This document shows positions 44,522 through 53,666 of a DNA stretch of 64,000 bases, in pieces. The DNA is from Devosia crocina (GTDB taxonomy: Bacteria; Pseudomonadota; Alphaproteobacteria; Rhizobiales; Devosiaceae), in NCBI RefSeq assembly GCF_900116545.1, contig NZ_FPCK01000001.1:248001-312000 (forward strand). The letters run 5' to 3'. Each line of letters starts with the position of its first letter. Within the stretch, counting starts at the first letter, position 1. Position numbers and translations under genes: made by a program. Under the pieces are notes generated by a model. It made no database searches, was not told where the DNA came from, and saw only the letters and a program-made list of their open reading frames with translations.

Positions 44522-45145
44522 ATGATGCGAGTGCTGGGGCGGATAACGTCGATCAATGTACGTAAGGTCTTGTGGGCGCTTGATGAACTCGGCGAGAGCT
44601 ACGAGCGCGAAGACTGGGGCATGCCCCTGCGCAACCCGCACGAGCCCGAATTCCTGGCGCTGAACCCCAATGCGCAGGTGCCGGTGGTGATCGAAGAGGA
44701 TGGCCCCACGCTCTGGGAGAGCAATGCAATCCTGATCTACCTTGCCCAGACCCGCAAGGCGCTGCTGCCGCTCGAGCCGCATGCGCTTGGCCAGAGCCTG
44801 CAATGGTTGATCTGGCAGGCAACCGAGCTGAACCCACCTTGGATGTATGCCGTTCATGCTTTGGCGCGCAAAACGCCGGGCTATGACGACCAGGCCAAAA
44901 TTGCCGAATCAATCGCCGGCTGGACCCGGCGCATGGCCATTCTCGAAGGCGAACTGGCCCAGGGCAGGCCTTTCATTGCCGGAGAAAGCTTTTCCATTGC
45001 CGACATCGCGCTGGCCCTTTCGGTGCACCGCTGGTTCATTACGCCCTTTGCCGATAAGGCCGATCTGCCCAGCGTGGCTGCCTATTACGACCGCATGAGG
45101 GCGCGCGAAGCAGGCGCACGGTGGATGCCGGACGACACCGTTTAA
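44522..45145 (+). CDS. Glutathione S-transferase family protein
   Basis: A 207-residue protein with an N-terminal thioredoxin-like domain (about 1-80, with the glutathione-binding NAQVPVVIEEDGPTLWESNAIL) and a helical C-terminal domain (about 90-200). It probably detoxifies or conjugates a small electrophile; specificity is unclear. Two consecutive ATGs exist at 44522 and 44525, behind an AAGGGG-like site. It is divergent from fliF and convergent with sciP. Confidence 0.9.
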   Translation: MMRVLGRITSINVRKVLWALDELGESYEREDWGMPLRNPHEPEFLALNPNAQVPVVIEEDGPTLWESNAILIYLAQTRKALLPLEPHALGQSLQWLIWQATELNPPWMYAVHALARKTPGYDDQAKIAESIAGWTRRMAILEGELAQGRPFIAGESFSIADIALALSVHRWFITPFADKADLPSVAAYYDRMRAREAGARWMPDDTV

Positions 45146-45275
45146 AAGCCGCCGAGCAGGTGAGGGCACCTCAACAAATCTTAGAGGTCTGTCTCTCTCC
45201 CAGAGAAGAGCTGGAGTGCCATCGGCACTTTGCGCAGCACTCTTCTTGGTCTGGTCGGGTGCATCAAGCCAAAAC

Positions 45276-45309
45276 ACAGAAAACCCCCGTGGCCGTAAAG
45301 CCCCGGGGG
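45276..45309 (-). terminator. Terminator of sciP
   Basis: A G/C-rich stem CCCCCG/CGGGGG (45284-45289 with 45304-45309) is followed on the minus strand by TTTTCTGTGTTTT, 24 bases after the sciP stop. Confidence 0.75.
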
Positions 45310-45333
45310 AAAACTGCAACGCTTTGCCTCAAT

Positions 45334-45612
45334 TCAGCCTTCGCGGTAGTGCTGAATCCAGGTGGTCCGCAGGCCGGCTAGACCATGCTTGTCTATGGCA
45401 GCCTGCCAGTTCAGGAATTCATCGACACTGAGTGTGTAGCGCTCGCAGGCCTCTTCGAGGCTCAGCAGGCCACCACGCACTGCGGCGACGACTTCCGCCT
45501 TGCGGCGGATCACCCAGCGGCGGGTATTGGCGGGAGGCAGATCCGCAATGGTGAGCGGGCTGCCGTCCGGACCGATAACGTACTTTACGCGAGGACGCAT
45601 CTGTACGGTCAT
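45334..45612 (-). CDS. sciP: CtrA inhibitor SciP (DUF1153)
   Basis: SciP is a small DNA-binding protein that blocks CtrA-driven transcription late in the cell cycle in Caulobacter. The 92-residue product is nearly all DUF1153: MRPRVKYVIGPDGSPLTIADLP, then RRWVIRRKAEVVAAVRGGLLS with a helix-turn-helix and EEACERYTLSVDEFLNWQ. ctrA is 14 kb away on the same strand and chpT is 19 kb away. It stands alone with its own terminator. Confidence 0.93.
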   Translation of the reverse strand: MTVQMRPRVKYVIGPDGSPLTIADLPPANTRRWVIRRKAEVVAAVRGGLLSLEEACERYTLSVDEFLNWQAAIDKHGLAGLRTTWIQHYREG

Positions 45613-45817
45613 TTTACTCTCTACTCAACCTGACCATATAGCTTGAGAGTAGAGCGGTGCCCTTAAGATACCCCTAAGGGGAAACTTACAACCGGTTAAG
45701 AATGCGATGGAAATTCAATCAATTGAGTAGCGCCAAGACTCTGTCGGTTGCCTGGCGCTGTTAAGCGTTGCTGTCAGCACTTGCCGCGCGCCTTGCCGCT
45801 CACTAGAGCATGGCCCC

Positions 45818-46957
45818 ATGAAGCCGCACCATCGCATCTATTTCCTGCAGTTCAGTTTCGCCCTCACCATGGGGGGGCTCCTCTCACGCCTGCCGGATCT
45901 GCAAACCAAGTTCGGACTTACCGAGGGGCAGGTGGGTCTGCTGCTGATCACCATGTCCTTTGGCGTGCTGTGCGGGCTTACGGTCAGTGGCGGCATCGTC
46001 CAGCGGCTCGGGGCGCGCCTTTCCACCATGATTGCCGTCTTCGGCGCCTCGGCGCTTTATGCCCTCGTGCCATGGATGCCGTCGGCGCCCCTTGCCGCGC
46101 CATTTCTGTTTTGCGCGGGCATTCTTGCCGGCTCGCTCGAGATCACGGCCAATGTCGAGGCGGACCGCCACGAGGCCGCTCTTGGCCGCCGCATTATGAG
46201 CCGGGTCCATGGCATGTGGAGCCTCGGTTTTTTTGTGACGGCATTGATCGCCGCCATTGTGCGGCAGCTGCAGATCTCGGTCGAGCTGCACATGCTGGCA
46301 ACGTTCCTCGTTGTGCTTGCGAGCGGCTGGATCGTCTTTTCACCCATGCAGAATGCGCCGCGCCGTCCGGAAGACCACGGCGCCGAAGCCCCGCACTTTG
46401 CTTTCCCCACCGTCGGCTTATTGCCGCTGTGCCTGCTCGGCGCGGCCCCGCTCTTTGTGGAAGGGGCCGGAGTCGATTGGTCGGCCATCTATATGCGCGA
46501 TGTCTTTGCCGTCGAGCCCTTTGTCGGCGGCCTCAGCGTGACGCTGTTTTCCCTTGCGATCGCCATCGGACGGCTCAGCATGGATCGGGTGGTGGAAATC
46601 TTCAGCCCGCGCCGCGTCGCCCGCGTTCTCTTGGTCCTTGCCGTTTTCGGGCTCGTGCTGGTGGCGAGTGCCGTCCATCCCGCCATGGCGCTTGCCGGCT
46701 TCGTGCTGGCCGGGATCGGCTGCTCGTCGATCTATCCGCTCGCCATCTCGGCCGCCGCCCGCCGCACCGATCGCCCACCCTCGGTCAATGTCGCCGCGCT
46801 CAGCCAGATGACCTTTGTGGTCTTCTTCGCCGGCCCACCGCTTTTGGGCTTCATCGCCGAGCACTTCGGCATTCGCCTGTCCTATTCGGTGGTCGTGCCC
46901 GTGCTGATCGCAGCCTTCTTCACAACGAGCCGACTGGCGGGACGGACAGAGGCATAG
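45818..46957 (+). CDS. Major facilitator superfamily transporter
   Basis: A 379-residue membrane protein with about 12 hydrophobic segments and the MFS loop motif near GGIVQRLGARLSTM (between helices 2 and 3). The loop between helices 6 and 7 is short, and a Pro/Glu-rich stretch lies near residues 178-195. Substrate unknown; efflux or sugar-type transport are both possible. No partner gene is close. The ATG at 45818 begins MKPHHRIYFLQFSFALT, a natural start for helix 1. Confidence 0.88.
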   Translation: MKPHHRIYFLQFSFALTMGGLLSRLPDLQTKFGLTEGQVGLLLITMSFGVLCGLTVSGGIVQRLGARLSTMIAVFGASALYALVPWMPSAPLAAPFLFCAGILAGSLEITANVEADRHEAALGRRIMSRVHGMWSLGFFVTALIAAIVRQLQISVELHMLATFLVVLASGWIVFSPMQNAPRRPEDHGAEAPHFAFPTVGLLPLCLLGAAPLFVEGAGVDWSAIYMRDVFAVEPFVGGLSVTLFSLAIAIGRLSMDRVVEIFSPRRVARVLLVLAVFGLVLVASAVHPAMALAGFVLAGIGCSSIYPLAISAAARRTDRPPSVNVAALSQMTFVVFFAGPPLLGFIAEHFGIRLSYSVVVPVLIAAFFTTSRLAGRTEA

Positions 46958-47085
46958 CTATCTGGCGTCCCTCAACGGGATTTGCAAAGGCGGATCCAGT
47001 GATCGACCCGCCACTTGCTCCGCCTCGACAAGAAGAACAGGTCGGCGATCACCTCCTGTTCCTCTCCCTCTCAAGGTAAGGGGGC

Positions 47086-47751
47086 TCAGGCTTCAGGCAG
47101 CCGCACTTCCGAAATGTCGCTCAGCGGCACCCGTGCATTGCCCACCGTGACCATGGGCTGGCCGCTCGAGAAGTCGATCGCGGTCACCTTGCCCACAGCC
47201 GAGGTCGTGACCTTGATCGTCTGGCCCGAAAGGTTCGTGCCCGAAATCGAAATCGAGTACATGCCATCAGGCTGCGGCATCCCATTGGTGCCGATGCCAT
47301 CCCAGGCAAAGGTGCCGGCGCCTGCCGGCAGGGATCCAGTGGTCGAATAGACCACGTCGCCATTGGCATTCTTGATGTTGATATTGGCATTGGCGACATT
47401 GGCCTCGGCATTGTAGCCCCAGAGGGCGCCGCTGCCCTCAAGCTTCGTGGTCTGTCCCGAAACGGTCACCTGCTTGCCAATATAGCCCACCGCATCGGTG
47501 CGTCCGGCATTCTGGGTGGTCGAGAGCAGGCTCTCGAGGAACTCGTTGGTCTTAAGCTGTTGTTCGACGCCGGTGAACTGCACCAGCTGGGCGGTGAACT
47601 GGTTGGTGTCGAGCGGATCGAGCGGGTTCTGGTTCTTGAGCTGGGTGGTCAGGATCGACAGAAACGTATCGAAATTCTGCGCAATCGTGGTGCGCGAGCC
47701 CGACAGAGCTCCGTTGCCGGGGCCGGAAGATGCGGAAATGCCATCGACCAT
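47086..47751 (-). CDS. flgD: Flagellar hook capping protein FlgD
   Basis: FlgD caps the growing hook so that FlgE can polymerise. The 221-residue product has the N-terminal FlgD motif (FDTFLSILTTQLKNQNPLDPLDTNQFTAQLVQFTGVEQQL) and a C-terminal FlgD-Ig-like domain (DGIGTNGMPQPDGMYSISISG). The true start is at 47751 (MVDGISASSG) with AGGAG before it; the frame continues 67 codons upstream into fliK. It is cotranscribed with fliK, 10 bases apart. Confidence 0.94.
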   Translation of the reverse strand: MVDGISASSGPGNGALSGSRTTIAQNFDTFLSILTTQLKNQNPLDPLDTNQFTAQLVQFTGVEQQLKTNEFLESLLSTTQNAGRTDAVGYIGKQVTVSGQTTKLEGSGALWGYNAEANVANANINIKNANGDVVYSTTGSLPAGAGTFAWDGIGTNGMPQPDGMYSISISGTNLSGQTIKVTTSAVGKVTAIDFSSGQPMVTVGNARVPLSDISEVRLPEA

Positions 47752-47761
47752 GTCGAAACTC

Positions 47762-49183
47762 CTATGCGATGATATTGAGGCCGCTGGCAGAAAGATTGCC
47801 GCGGTAAAGGGTAACGGCCGGAACGGCAGCTTCGACGTCTTCGCCACTGTCCTCGGCACCGGTATGCGTGTCACGGCCCGAGCGCTCGTTCTGGTCACCG
47901 GCAAAGGGGTTCTGCTTGAGCGAGAATTCGAGATTGGTCTTGGCGCCGTCAAGCCCGGCCTGTTGCAGGGCGCGTTCCAGCGCCCGCTGATCGCGCTGCA
48001 TCAGATCCAGCGTTTCCGCCTTCTCCACTGTCAGCTTGGCATGAACCTGGCCATTGCTGTCGATGTCGAGCTTGACATCGATCCGCCCCAGCTCCGGCGG
48101 ATCGAGCCGGATCTGGAAGCGTGAATTGCCGTCCTGCACCTGGCGCGAGAGTTCAAAGGCGATCTGGGGCAGATTGAGCTGTTGCTGGCTGGTCTGGTAG
48201 CCGCTTTGCACGACGCGTGGTGCCGCGCTTGCATCGAGCTTGGGCGCCGTGGCATCGGCTTGGCCAGGAGTGGTGGCAGTGAGGTTAAGTGCGTCGTCCA
48301 CACCTGCATTCGGCCTGGCGGCTTGGCTCTGGTTGTCAGCTTTCTTGGCCGCACCCTGAACTGGCTCGGCAGCATCGCCGCCTGCAAAGACCCGCTGACT
48401 GTCCCCCAGCTTTTCGGTGGGCTTGAGTTCAGGTGTGCTCGTCTTCTTTTCGTCGTCGGAGGACGTGTTCCTGAGCGCATCGGCAGCGGTCTTGCCGGCC
48501 AGAACTGGCTCGGTGAGCTTGAGCTGCGCTTGTGCCAGTTCCGGCTCTGACGGCAAGGCTTGCGCCAGTTTACCGAGGCCGTCCATGAGCTTGTTGATGC
48601 TGGCTTCGACATCCGGGCCAAGCTTACCTTCCCCGCCCAGCAGCGCGGTAAGGCGGTTCATCAGGTCAGGCTGGCCGCCTTCGGCCGCCATTCCCTTGGC
48701 GAAATCGCCCAGCTGTTGCATCAGCGTCTTGAGATCGATGCCAAGCAGTTGCGACAGATCCTGCAGCGCCCCGTCGATATCCTCGAGCGCCTTGGCATCG
48801 AGCGCGATCTGTTCGGCGCCTTCGCCTAGGCCCGTGCTTTGCGGCTGAAGGCCAAGAGTGGCGAGTGCTGCAAGCAGTGCCTCAAGCGGTGAAGCTGTGC
48901 GCGTCTTCTTCTCGCCATCCTCCTTTTCCCTCGCTGCAGCCACCTTGCCGTTCCCGGCATTGGCCTTGTCGGCTGGCGCATCCGTGCGGCCGCCCGATTG
49001 CCTGCGCTCGCCGGTTGCGGCATTTGCCTGTGTGTCAGCCCGGCCGCGTGGGGTTGCCAGTGGGGTATCGAGCATGTCGGCGAAGCGCTCCTTGTCCGCA
49101 GGAGCAGCCTTTGGGGCTGCCGGCTGGGCAGGCTTGGTGCCGCCCACTGCGGAAAACAGGAGATTTGCGAGATTGGAAGCCAT
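47762..49183 (-). CDS. fliK: Flagellar hook-length control protein FliK
   Basis: FliK measures hook length and switches the export specificity. The 473-residue product has a long, low-complexity Ala/Glu/Lys/Asp-rich N-terminal half and the conserved C-terminal Flg_hook domain (about 365-440, SRFQIRLDPPELGRIDVKLDID). The sigma-54 type promoter at 49223-49238 would start transcription about 29 bases before its ATG. flgD follows. Confidence 0.9.
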   Translation of the reverse strand: MASNLANLLFSAVGGTKPAQPAAPKAAPADKERFADMLDTPLATPRGRADTQANAATGERRQSGGRTDAPADKANAGNGKVAAAREKEDGEKKTRTASPLEALLAALATLGLQPQSTGLGEGAEQIALDAKALEDIDGALQDLSQLLGIDLKTLMQQLGDFAKGMAAEGGQPDLMNRLTALLGGEGKLGPDVEASINKLMDGLGKLAQALPSEPELAQAQLKLTEPVLAGKTAADALRNTSSDDEKKTSTPELKPTEKLGDSQRVFAGGDAAEPVQGAAKKADNQSQAARPNAGVDDALNLTATTPGQADATAPKLDASAAPRVVQSGYQTSQQQLNLPQIAFELSRQVQDGNSRFQIRLDPPELGRIDVKLDIDSNGQVHAKLTVEKAETLDLMQRDQRALERALQQAGLDGAKTNLEFSLKQNPFAGDQNERSGRDTHTGAEDSGEDVEAAVPAVTLYRGNLSASGLNIIA

Positions 49184-49222
49184 GGCCGCGTTTCTCAGGA
49201 CAAGAGTAATTTGCCTCTCCTA

Positions 49223-49238
49223 AGCAAGCGCCTTGCCA
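49223..49238 (-). promoter_or_regulatory. Sigma-54 promoter of fliK-flgD
   Basis: On the minus strand TGGCAAGGCGCTTGCT fits the sigma-54 consensus (TGGCACG-N4-TTGCW) at every defined base except one. GG and GC are 10 bases apart, as required. Transcription would begin near 49212, giving a 5' leader of about 29 bases to the fliK ATG. Confidence 0.75.
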
Positions 49239-49426
49239 ATCGGGAAACTTGCACCATTCCAATAGTTTGGCTGGCAAGTCCCACTATCCCTTTGGGGCAG
49301 AAACGGCACCATCGGCGCTGCACCGGGCAAATCCTGCCGGGTCCGGGAATTGCCAGCCGCTTCTATCGGGCGTATGAGGCATCACACTTGTCCGTTGGCC
49401 CTTGACCCCATCCGGATTGGAAAGAC

Positions 49427-50578
49427 ATGTTGAATTCGCTTGATATCTCCAAGCGTCCCGAGGACACGCGCGTTGTTGTCGCCATGTCCGGGGGCGTCGA
49501 CTCTTCCGTCGTTGCCGGCCTTCTCGCTCGTGAGGGTTATGAAGTCATCGGCGTTACCCTGCAGCTTTACGATCATGGCGAGGCCACCCATCGCAAGGGC
49601 GCCTGCTGTGCCGGCCAGGACATCCACGATGCCCGCCGCGTCGCCGCCAAGCTCGGCATTCCGCACTACGTGCTCGACTATGAAGAGCGCTTCAAGAACG
49701 CCGTCATGGAGCCCTTCGCCAATGCCTATCAGCAGGGCGAGACCCCGGTTCCCTGCATTGCCTGCAATCAGTCGGTAAAATTCGTCGATCTGCTTGCTGT
49801 CGCGAAGGATCTGGTTGCCGATGTGCTGGCCACCGGGCACTATGTGCAGTCGCGCCTCGGCGAGAACGGCCGTCGCCAGCTTTTCCGGCCGGTCGACAGC
49901 GATCGTGATCAAACCTATTTCCTGTTTGCCACCACCCAGGAGCAGCTCGACTTCCTGCGGTTCCCGCTGGGCGGCATGAGCAAGCCGGCGGTGCGCGAGC
50001 TTGCCCGCGAGTTCGGCCTCGAGATCGCCGAAAAGCACGATTCGCAGGACATCTGCTTTGTGCCTCAGGGCAAATATGCCGATATCATCCGCAAGATGCA
50101 TCCCGAGGCGCTGGCCCAGGGCGAGATCGTCCATATGGATGGCCGCGTGCTCGGCACCCATGAGGGCATCGTCCATTATACAATCGGCCAACGGAAGGGC
50201 CTCGGCGTTGCCGCCGGCGAACCGCTCTACGTGGTCAAACTCGATCATCGCAGCGGCCGGGTAATCGTCGGTCCGCGCGAGGCGCTCAAGACCCATACGG
50301 TGCGCCTGCGCGACGTTAACTGGCTCGGCAGCCTCCCGCTTGCCGAGACCAGCGCCGGCAATGGTGCCCCGGTCGAGGTCAAGGTGCGCTCGACCCGCGG
50401 CCCACAGCCCGCCGTCATCCAGATGCAGGGCGGGGAGGTCTTCGTCACCCTCGTAACGGGCGAATACGGCATCTCCCCCGGCCAAGCCTGCGTCTTTTAC
50501 GCCGACGACAGCCAAACCTCCGAAGTCCTCGGCGGCGGGTTTATCGCCGAGGCGGTCCCCCAGGCGCTGGTGGCCTGA
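49427..50578 (+). CDS. mnmA: tRNA-specific 2-thiouridylase MnmA
   Basis: MnmA adds sulfur to U34 of Lys, Glu and Gln tRNAs. The 383-residue product has the PP-loop SGGVDSSV for ATP, the catalytic Cys in [13 protein letters not shown], the second active-site Cys in [13 protein letters not shown] and the C-terminal domain. The start at 49427 is supported by GGAAAG just before it. It is divergent from fliK. Confidence 0.96.
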   Translation: MLNSLDISKRPEDTRVVVAMSGGVDSSVVAGLLAREGYEVIGVTLQLYDHGEATHRKGACCAGQDIHDARRVAAKLGIPHYVLDYEERFKNAVMEPFANAYQQGETPVPCIACNQSVKFVDLLAVAKDLVADVLATGHYVQSRLGENGRRQLFRPVDSDRDQTYFLFATTQEQLDFLRFPLGGMSKPAVRELAREFGLEIAEKHDSQDICFVPQGKYADIIRKMHPEALAQGEIVHMDGRVLGTHEGIVHYTIGQRKGLGVAAGEPLYVVKLDHRSGRVIVGPREALKTHTVRLRDVNWLGSLPLAETSAGNGAPVEVKVRSTRGPQPAVIQMQGGEVFVTLVTGEYGISPGQACVFYADDSQTSEVLGGGFIAEAVPQALVA

Positions 50579-50590
50579 ACTTTAATTGAG

Positions 50591-50712
50591 AACACCCCCA
50601 CCTAACCTCCCCCTCGAGAAGGGGGAGTGATTGGCCTGTGGCTCACGAGCTTTCGGCAAAAAACCGACCGGCTCCTCCCCCTTCTGAAGGGGGAGGTTGG
50701 GTGGGGGTGCCT
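50591..50712. repeat. Dispersed palindromic repeat, family A
   Basis: Left arm CACCCCCACCTAACCTCCCC (about 50593) and right arm GGGGGAGGTTGGGTGGGGG (50690-50708) are inverted repeats enclosing about 75 bases. It follows mnmA and may double as its terminator. Copies occur at 9461-9580 and 17891-18006. Confidence 0.8.
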
Positions 50713-50724
50713 TTAGGGTGCCCC

Positions 50725-50910
50725 TCAGTTCCCCTGCACCTGCTCCGCCGTCGGCTCTTTTGCCGCGTTCGAGGCGTCACGCAGCGCCTGGTAAGAACCG
50801 AGCCCCCCAAGCATCATCGACACGGTGATGACGAGCACCACGGCCCCCATGGCGAGCAGGAAGATGCGGGTGCGGTTGAGCTTGAAAGGACTCTCTTGCG
50901 TCTCGGGCAT
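50725..50910 (-). CDS. Small single-pass membrane protein
   Basis: A 61-residue product with one transmembrane helix (about 17-38, IFLLAMGAVVLVITVSMML). The ATG at 50910 (MPETQESPFKLNR) is preferred, with GGGAAG upstream; a TTG further upstream in frame is possible. It is divergent from the ECF sigma gene. Function unknown. Confidence 0.7.
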   Translation of the reverse strand: MPETQESPFKLNRTRIFLLAMGAVVLVITVSMMLGGLGSYQALRDASNAAKEPTAEQVQGN

Positions 50911-51011
50911 GGGGCTTCCCAAAAATCATTCTCGAAAAAATCGACGCGGCCACCAAAGGAGCGGGACCGCGACGGCGTCATAAGGCTAAACTACAGCCAA
51001 AGAGGCTCCCT

Positions 51012-51581
51012 GTGCAGGCAAACCTGGTGGGACTGACTGCCGCATCCATTCCCGATCCGCCGGTGACCTTTACCGAGGCCCTGGTGCGGCGTGCCCAGAA
51101 TGGCGACGGCGAGGCTTTTGCCGAATTGATCGAAGAGCAATATGATCGCATCTATCGCACGGCCTGGCGTTGGTGCGGTAATGGTCATGATGCCGAGGAT
51201 ATCGCCCAGGATGTCTGCGTGCGTATCGGCCAGGCCATTCATGGCTTTGATGGACGGAGCGCTTTTTCCAGCTGGGTTTATCGCATCACCCTCAACATGG
51301 TGCGCGACTGGCAGCGCGCCGGCCAGCGCCGCAGCGCCCACGCCGATGCCTATGCTGAGATCGTGCCGACCGCTGAAGCGCCGGCTCAGGAAGATGCCGC
51401 GACCGGCAGCCAGCTCTGGTCAGCGGTCCGCAGCCTCCCCGACAAGCAGCGTGATGCGGTGCTTCTGGTTTATGCCGAAGGGCTCTCCCATGCCGAAGCG
51501 GCCGCGATCATGGGCATCAAGGAGCCGACAGTTTCATTTCATGTTCACGAGGCCCGCAAGACCTTGAGGGGGCTGCTATGA
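51012..51581 (+). CDS. ECF-family RNA polymerase sigma factor
   Basis: A 189-residue ECF sigma factor. Region 2 (AFAELIEEQYDRIYRTAWRWCGNGHDAEDIAQDVCVRI) and region 4 (LPDKQRDAVLLVYAEGLSHAEAAAIMGIKEPTVSFHVHEAR) are intact. The start is a GTG at 51012 with AGAGG upstream. The next gene begins 4 bases before its stop (ATGA overlap at 51578), so the two products are made together; the second is a membrane protein that may act as the sigma factor's regulator. Confidence 0.92.
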   Translation: MQANLVGLTAASIPDPPVTFTEALVRRAQNGDGEAFAELIEEQYDRIYRTAWRWCGNGHDAEDIAQDVCVRIGQAIHGFDGRSAFSSWVYRITLNMVRDWQRAGQRRSAHADAYAEIVPTAEAPAQEDAATGSQLWSAVRSLPDKQRDAVLLVYAEGLSHAEAAAIMGIKEPTVSFHVHEARKTLRGLL

Positions 51582-53539
51582 CCGATCACCGCCCAGATCC
51601 CTTCCAGTCTCTTGGCCAGACGCCGCCGCCGCCGCGCCCGGATGCGCGCCTCAAGGCGCTCGCCGCCGCGCGCGAAGCCTTTGCCGAGGCGGACGCGAAA
51701 AAAACCGAAACCGCAGCCAAAGGAAGTTTTGGAGGTCGTCGTCTCACGTCCATCATCTCGAAACTGAAAGGGTTTTCGATCATGGACATGCGCATCCCCG
51801 TCGGCACCGCCGCCATCGCCCTTCTCGTTCTGCCGCTCGGCTACCAGCTCTATTCGACCACCGCGATGACCTCGGTGCCCCCGACGGCTGAAACCCGCTC
51901 TCGTCAGGTCGAGCAAGCGCCGCTGGTAGAGCCGGCACCAATGGCCGAGAGCGGCGCAGCGCTCAAGCAGCCCGCGCCTCCGCCATCACCAATGCCCGCT
52001 CCGGCGCTGTCCGACCAGGTCGCCATGCCCTCCGCACCGGCTGGCGGCATGCTGACGCGCCAATCCATGGCGGAACTGGCGCCCCCGACGAGCTATGATC
52101 TGGAATCAAACCTGGCGCCCGAGCCGAGCGGAGACGAATTCACCAGTTTCGAGGAGCAACGCCTCAAAATTGCCGCCGAGGAACCGGTTTCGACCTTTTC
52201 GATCGATGTCGACACGGCCAGCTATTCCTATGTTCGGCGCATGCTGGTCGATGGCTACGTGCCCGAGCGCAACGCGGTCCGCATCGAAGAGCTGATCAAC
52301 TATTTCCCCTATGATTACCCGGCGGCCCCCAGCGCTGCCGTGCCGTTCGAACCGACGCTCAACATCTTCCCCACGCCCTGGAACGAGGCGACGCAGATCC
52401 TTTCCATCGGCATTGCCGGTTACGTGCCGCCTGCCGAAGAGATTGCGCCGAGCAATCTGGTGTTTTTGATCGATTCCTCCGGCTCTATGGAGTCGCACGA
52501 CAAGCTGCCGCTTCTCAAACGCTCCTTTGCCCTGTTGCTCGATCAACTCTCGGACGACGACACCATTTCGATCGTCGCCTATGCCGGCTCGGCCGGCATC
52601 GTGCTCGAGCCGACTGCAGCAAGCGAAAGGGCAAAAATCCTCGCCGCGCTCGATCAGCTTTCGGCAGGCGGCAGCACGGCGGGCGCAGACGGGATCGAAC
52701 TCGCCTATCGCCTGGCCGAGGAAAACCGAGCAGCCGGCACCAACCGCATCCTTCTTGCCACCGATGGCGATTTCAATGTCGGGATCGACGATCCCGAGGC
52801 GCTCAAGGACTTCATCGCCGGCAAGCGCCAGTCCGGCATCAGCCTCTCCGTGCTTGGCTTCGGCCAGGGCAATCTCGACGATGCGACCATGCAGTCCCTG
52901 GCCCAGAACGGGAATGGCAATGCCAGCTATATCGCCAATTTTTCCGAAGCGCGCAAAGTGCTGGTCGAGGAAGTCGGCGGCACGCTCCACACCATCGCCC
53001 AGGACGTCAAGATCCAGGTCGAGTTCAATCCGGCCGTGGTCTCGGAATATCGTCTGATCGGCTACGAGACGCGCCATCTAAACCGAGAGGATTTCAACAA
53101 TGATGCGGTGGATGCCGGCGATGTCGGAGCCGGGCACACAGTCACCGCGCTTTACGAAATCACTCCGGTCGGCTCAGGCCAGGTCGATCCCTTGCGCTAT
53201 GGCACAGCAGAGGCAAACTCGGGCGATGGGGACGAAATCGCCTTTCTCAAGATGCGCTACAAGCTGCCGGGGGAAAGCGTCAGCCAGTTGATCGAGCAAC
53301 CGGTGACGGCCGATATCAGCCATGACGACATCGCCCTTGCCGGTCCCGATGCCCAGTTCGCCGCAGCCGTCGCCGCCTTCGGCCAAAAGCTCAAGGGCAG
53401 CGTTTATGGCTCGACCATGTCCTGGGACGAGATCCGCGCCCTGGCCCAGGCGGGCAGGGGTGAAGACCAAGGCGGCTACCGCGCCGAATTCATCCGCCTC
53501 GTCGACCACGCGGCAATGCTCAAGCGGGATGGGGAATAA
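51578..53539 (+). CDS. Membrane-anchored VWA-domain protein (YfbK-like), possible anti-sigma partner
   Basis: A 653-residue protein translationally coupled to the ECF sigma gene. Residues 1-68 are polar with no signal; a single transmembrane helix follows (about 72-92); then a Pro-rich linker (about 100-180) leads into the YfbK-type region: von Willebrand N-terminal segment (about 185-280), a VWA domain with intact metal site DSSGS (Asp299) and a DUF3520-type C-terminal part. The cytoplasmic N-terminal tail and the operon arrangement suggest that it is an anti-sigma factor whose periplasmic VWA domain senses an adhesion or metal-dependent signal. That role is inference; the domain order is seen. 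Confidence 0.88.
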   Translation: MTDHRPDPFQSLGQTPPPPRPDARLKALAAAREAFAEADAKKTETAAKGSFGGRRLTSIISKLKGFSIMDMRIPVGTAAIALLVLPLGYQLYSTTAMTSVPPTAETRSRQVEQAPLVEPAPMAESGAALKQPAPPPSPMPAPALSDQVAMPSAPAGGMLTRQSMAELAPPTSYDLESNLAPEPSGDEFTSFEEQRLKIAAEEPVSTFSIDVDTASYSYVRRMLVDGYVPERNAVRIEELINYFPYDYPAAPSAAVPFEPTLNIFPTPWNEATQILSIGIAGYVPPAEEIAPSNLVFLIDSSGSMESHDKLPLLKRSFALLLDQLSDDDTISIVAYAGSAGIVLEPTAASERAKILAALDQLSAGGSTAGADGIELAYRLAEENRAAGTNRILLATDGDFNVGIDDPEALKDFIAGKRQSGISLSVLGFGQGNLDDATMQSLAQNGNGNASYIANFSEARKVLVEEVGGTLHTIAQDVKIQVEFNPAVVSEYRLIGYETRHLNREDFNNDAVDAGDVGAGHTVTALYEITPVGSGQVDPLRYGTAEANSGDGDEIAFLKMRYKLPGESVSQLIEQPVTADISHDDIALAGPDAQFAAAVAAFGQKLKGSVYGSTMSWDEIRALAQAGRGEDQGGYRAEFIRLVDHAAMLKRDGE

Positions 53540-53662
53540 CCCCCTCACCCGTCTCGGGCTTCGCCCGATCCACCCTCTCCCCAAGCGGGAGAGGAATGGT
53601 GGCCCCCTCTTGTTCTTCTCCCTCTTGGGGAGAAGGTGGCGCGCAGCGCCGGATGAGGGGGA
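53540..53662. repeat. Dispersed palindromic repeat, family B
   Basis: CCCCCTCACCC...CCACCCTCTCCCC and GGGGAGAAGGTGGCGCGCAGCGCCGGATGAGGGG form an imperfect long palindrome across the convergent spacer. The right arm is nearly identical to that of 58254-58462 (about 40 bases with one mismatch). Confidence 0.8.
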
Positions 53663-53666
53663 AACG

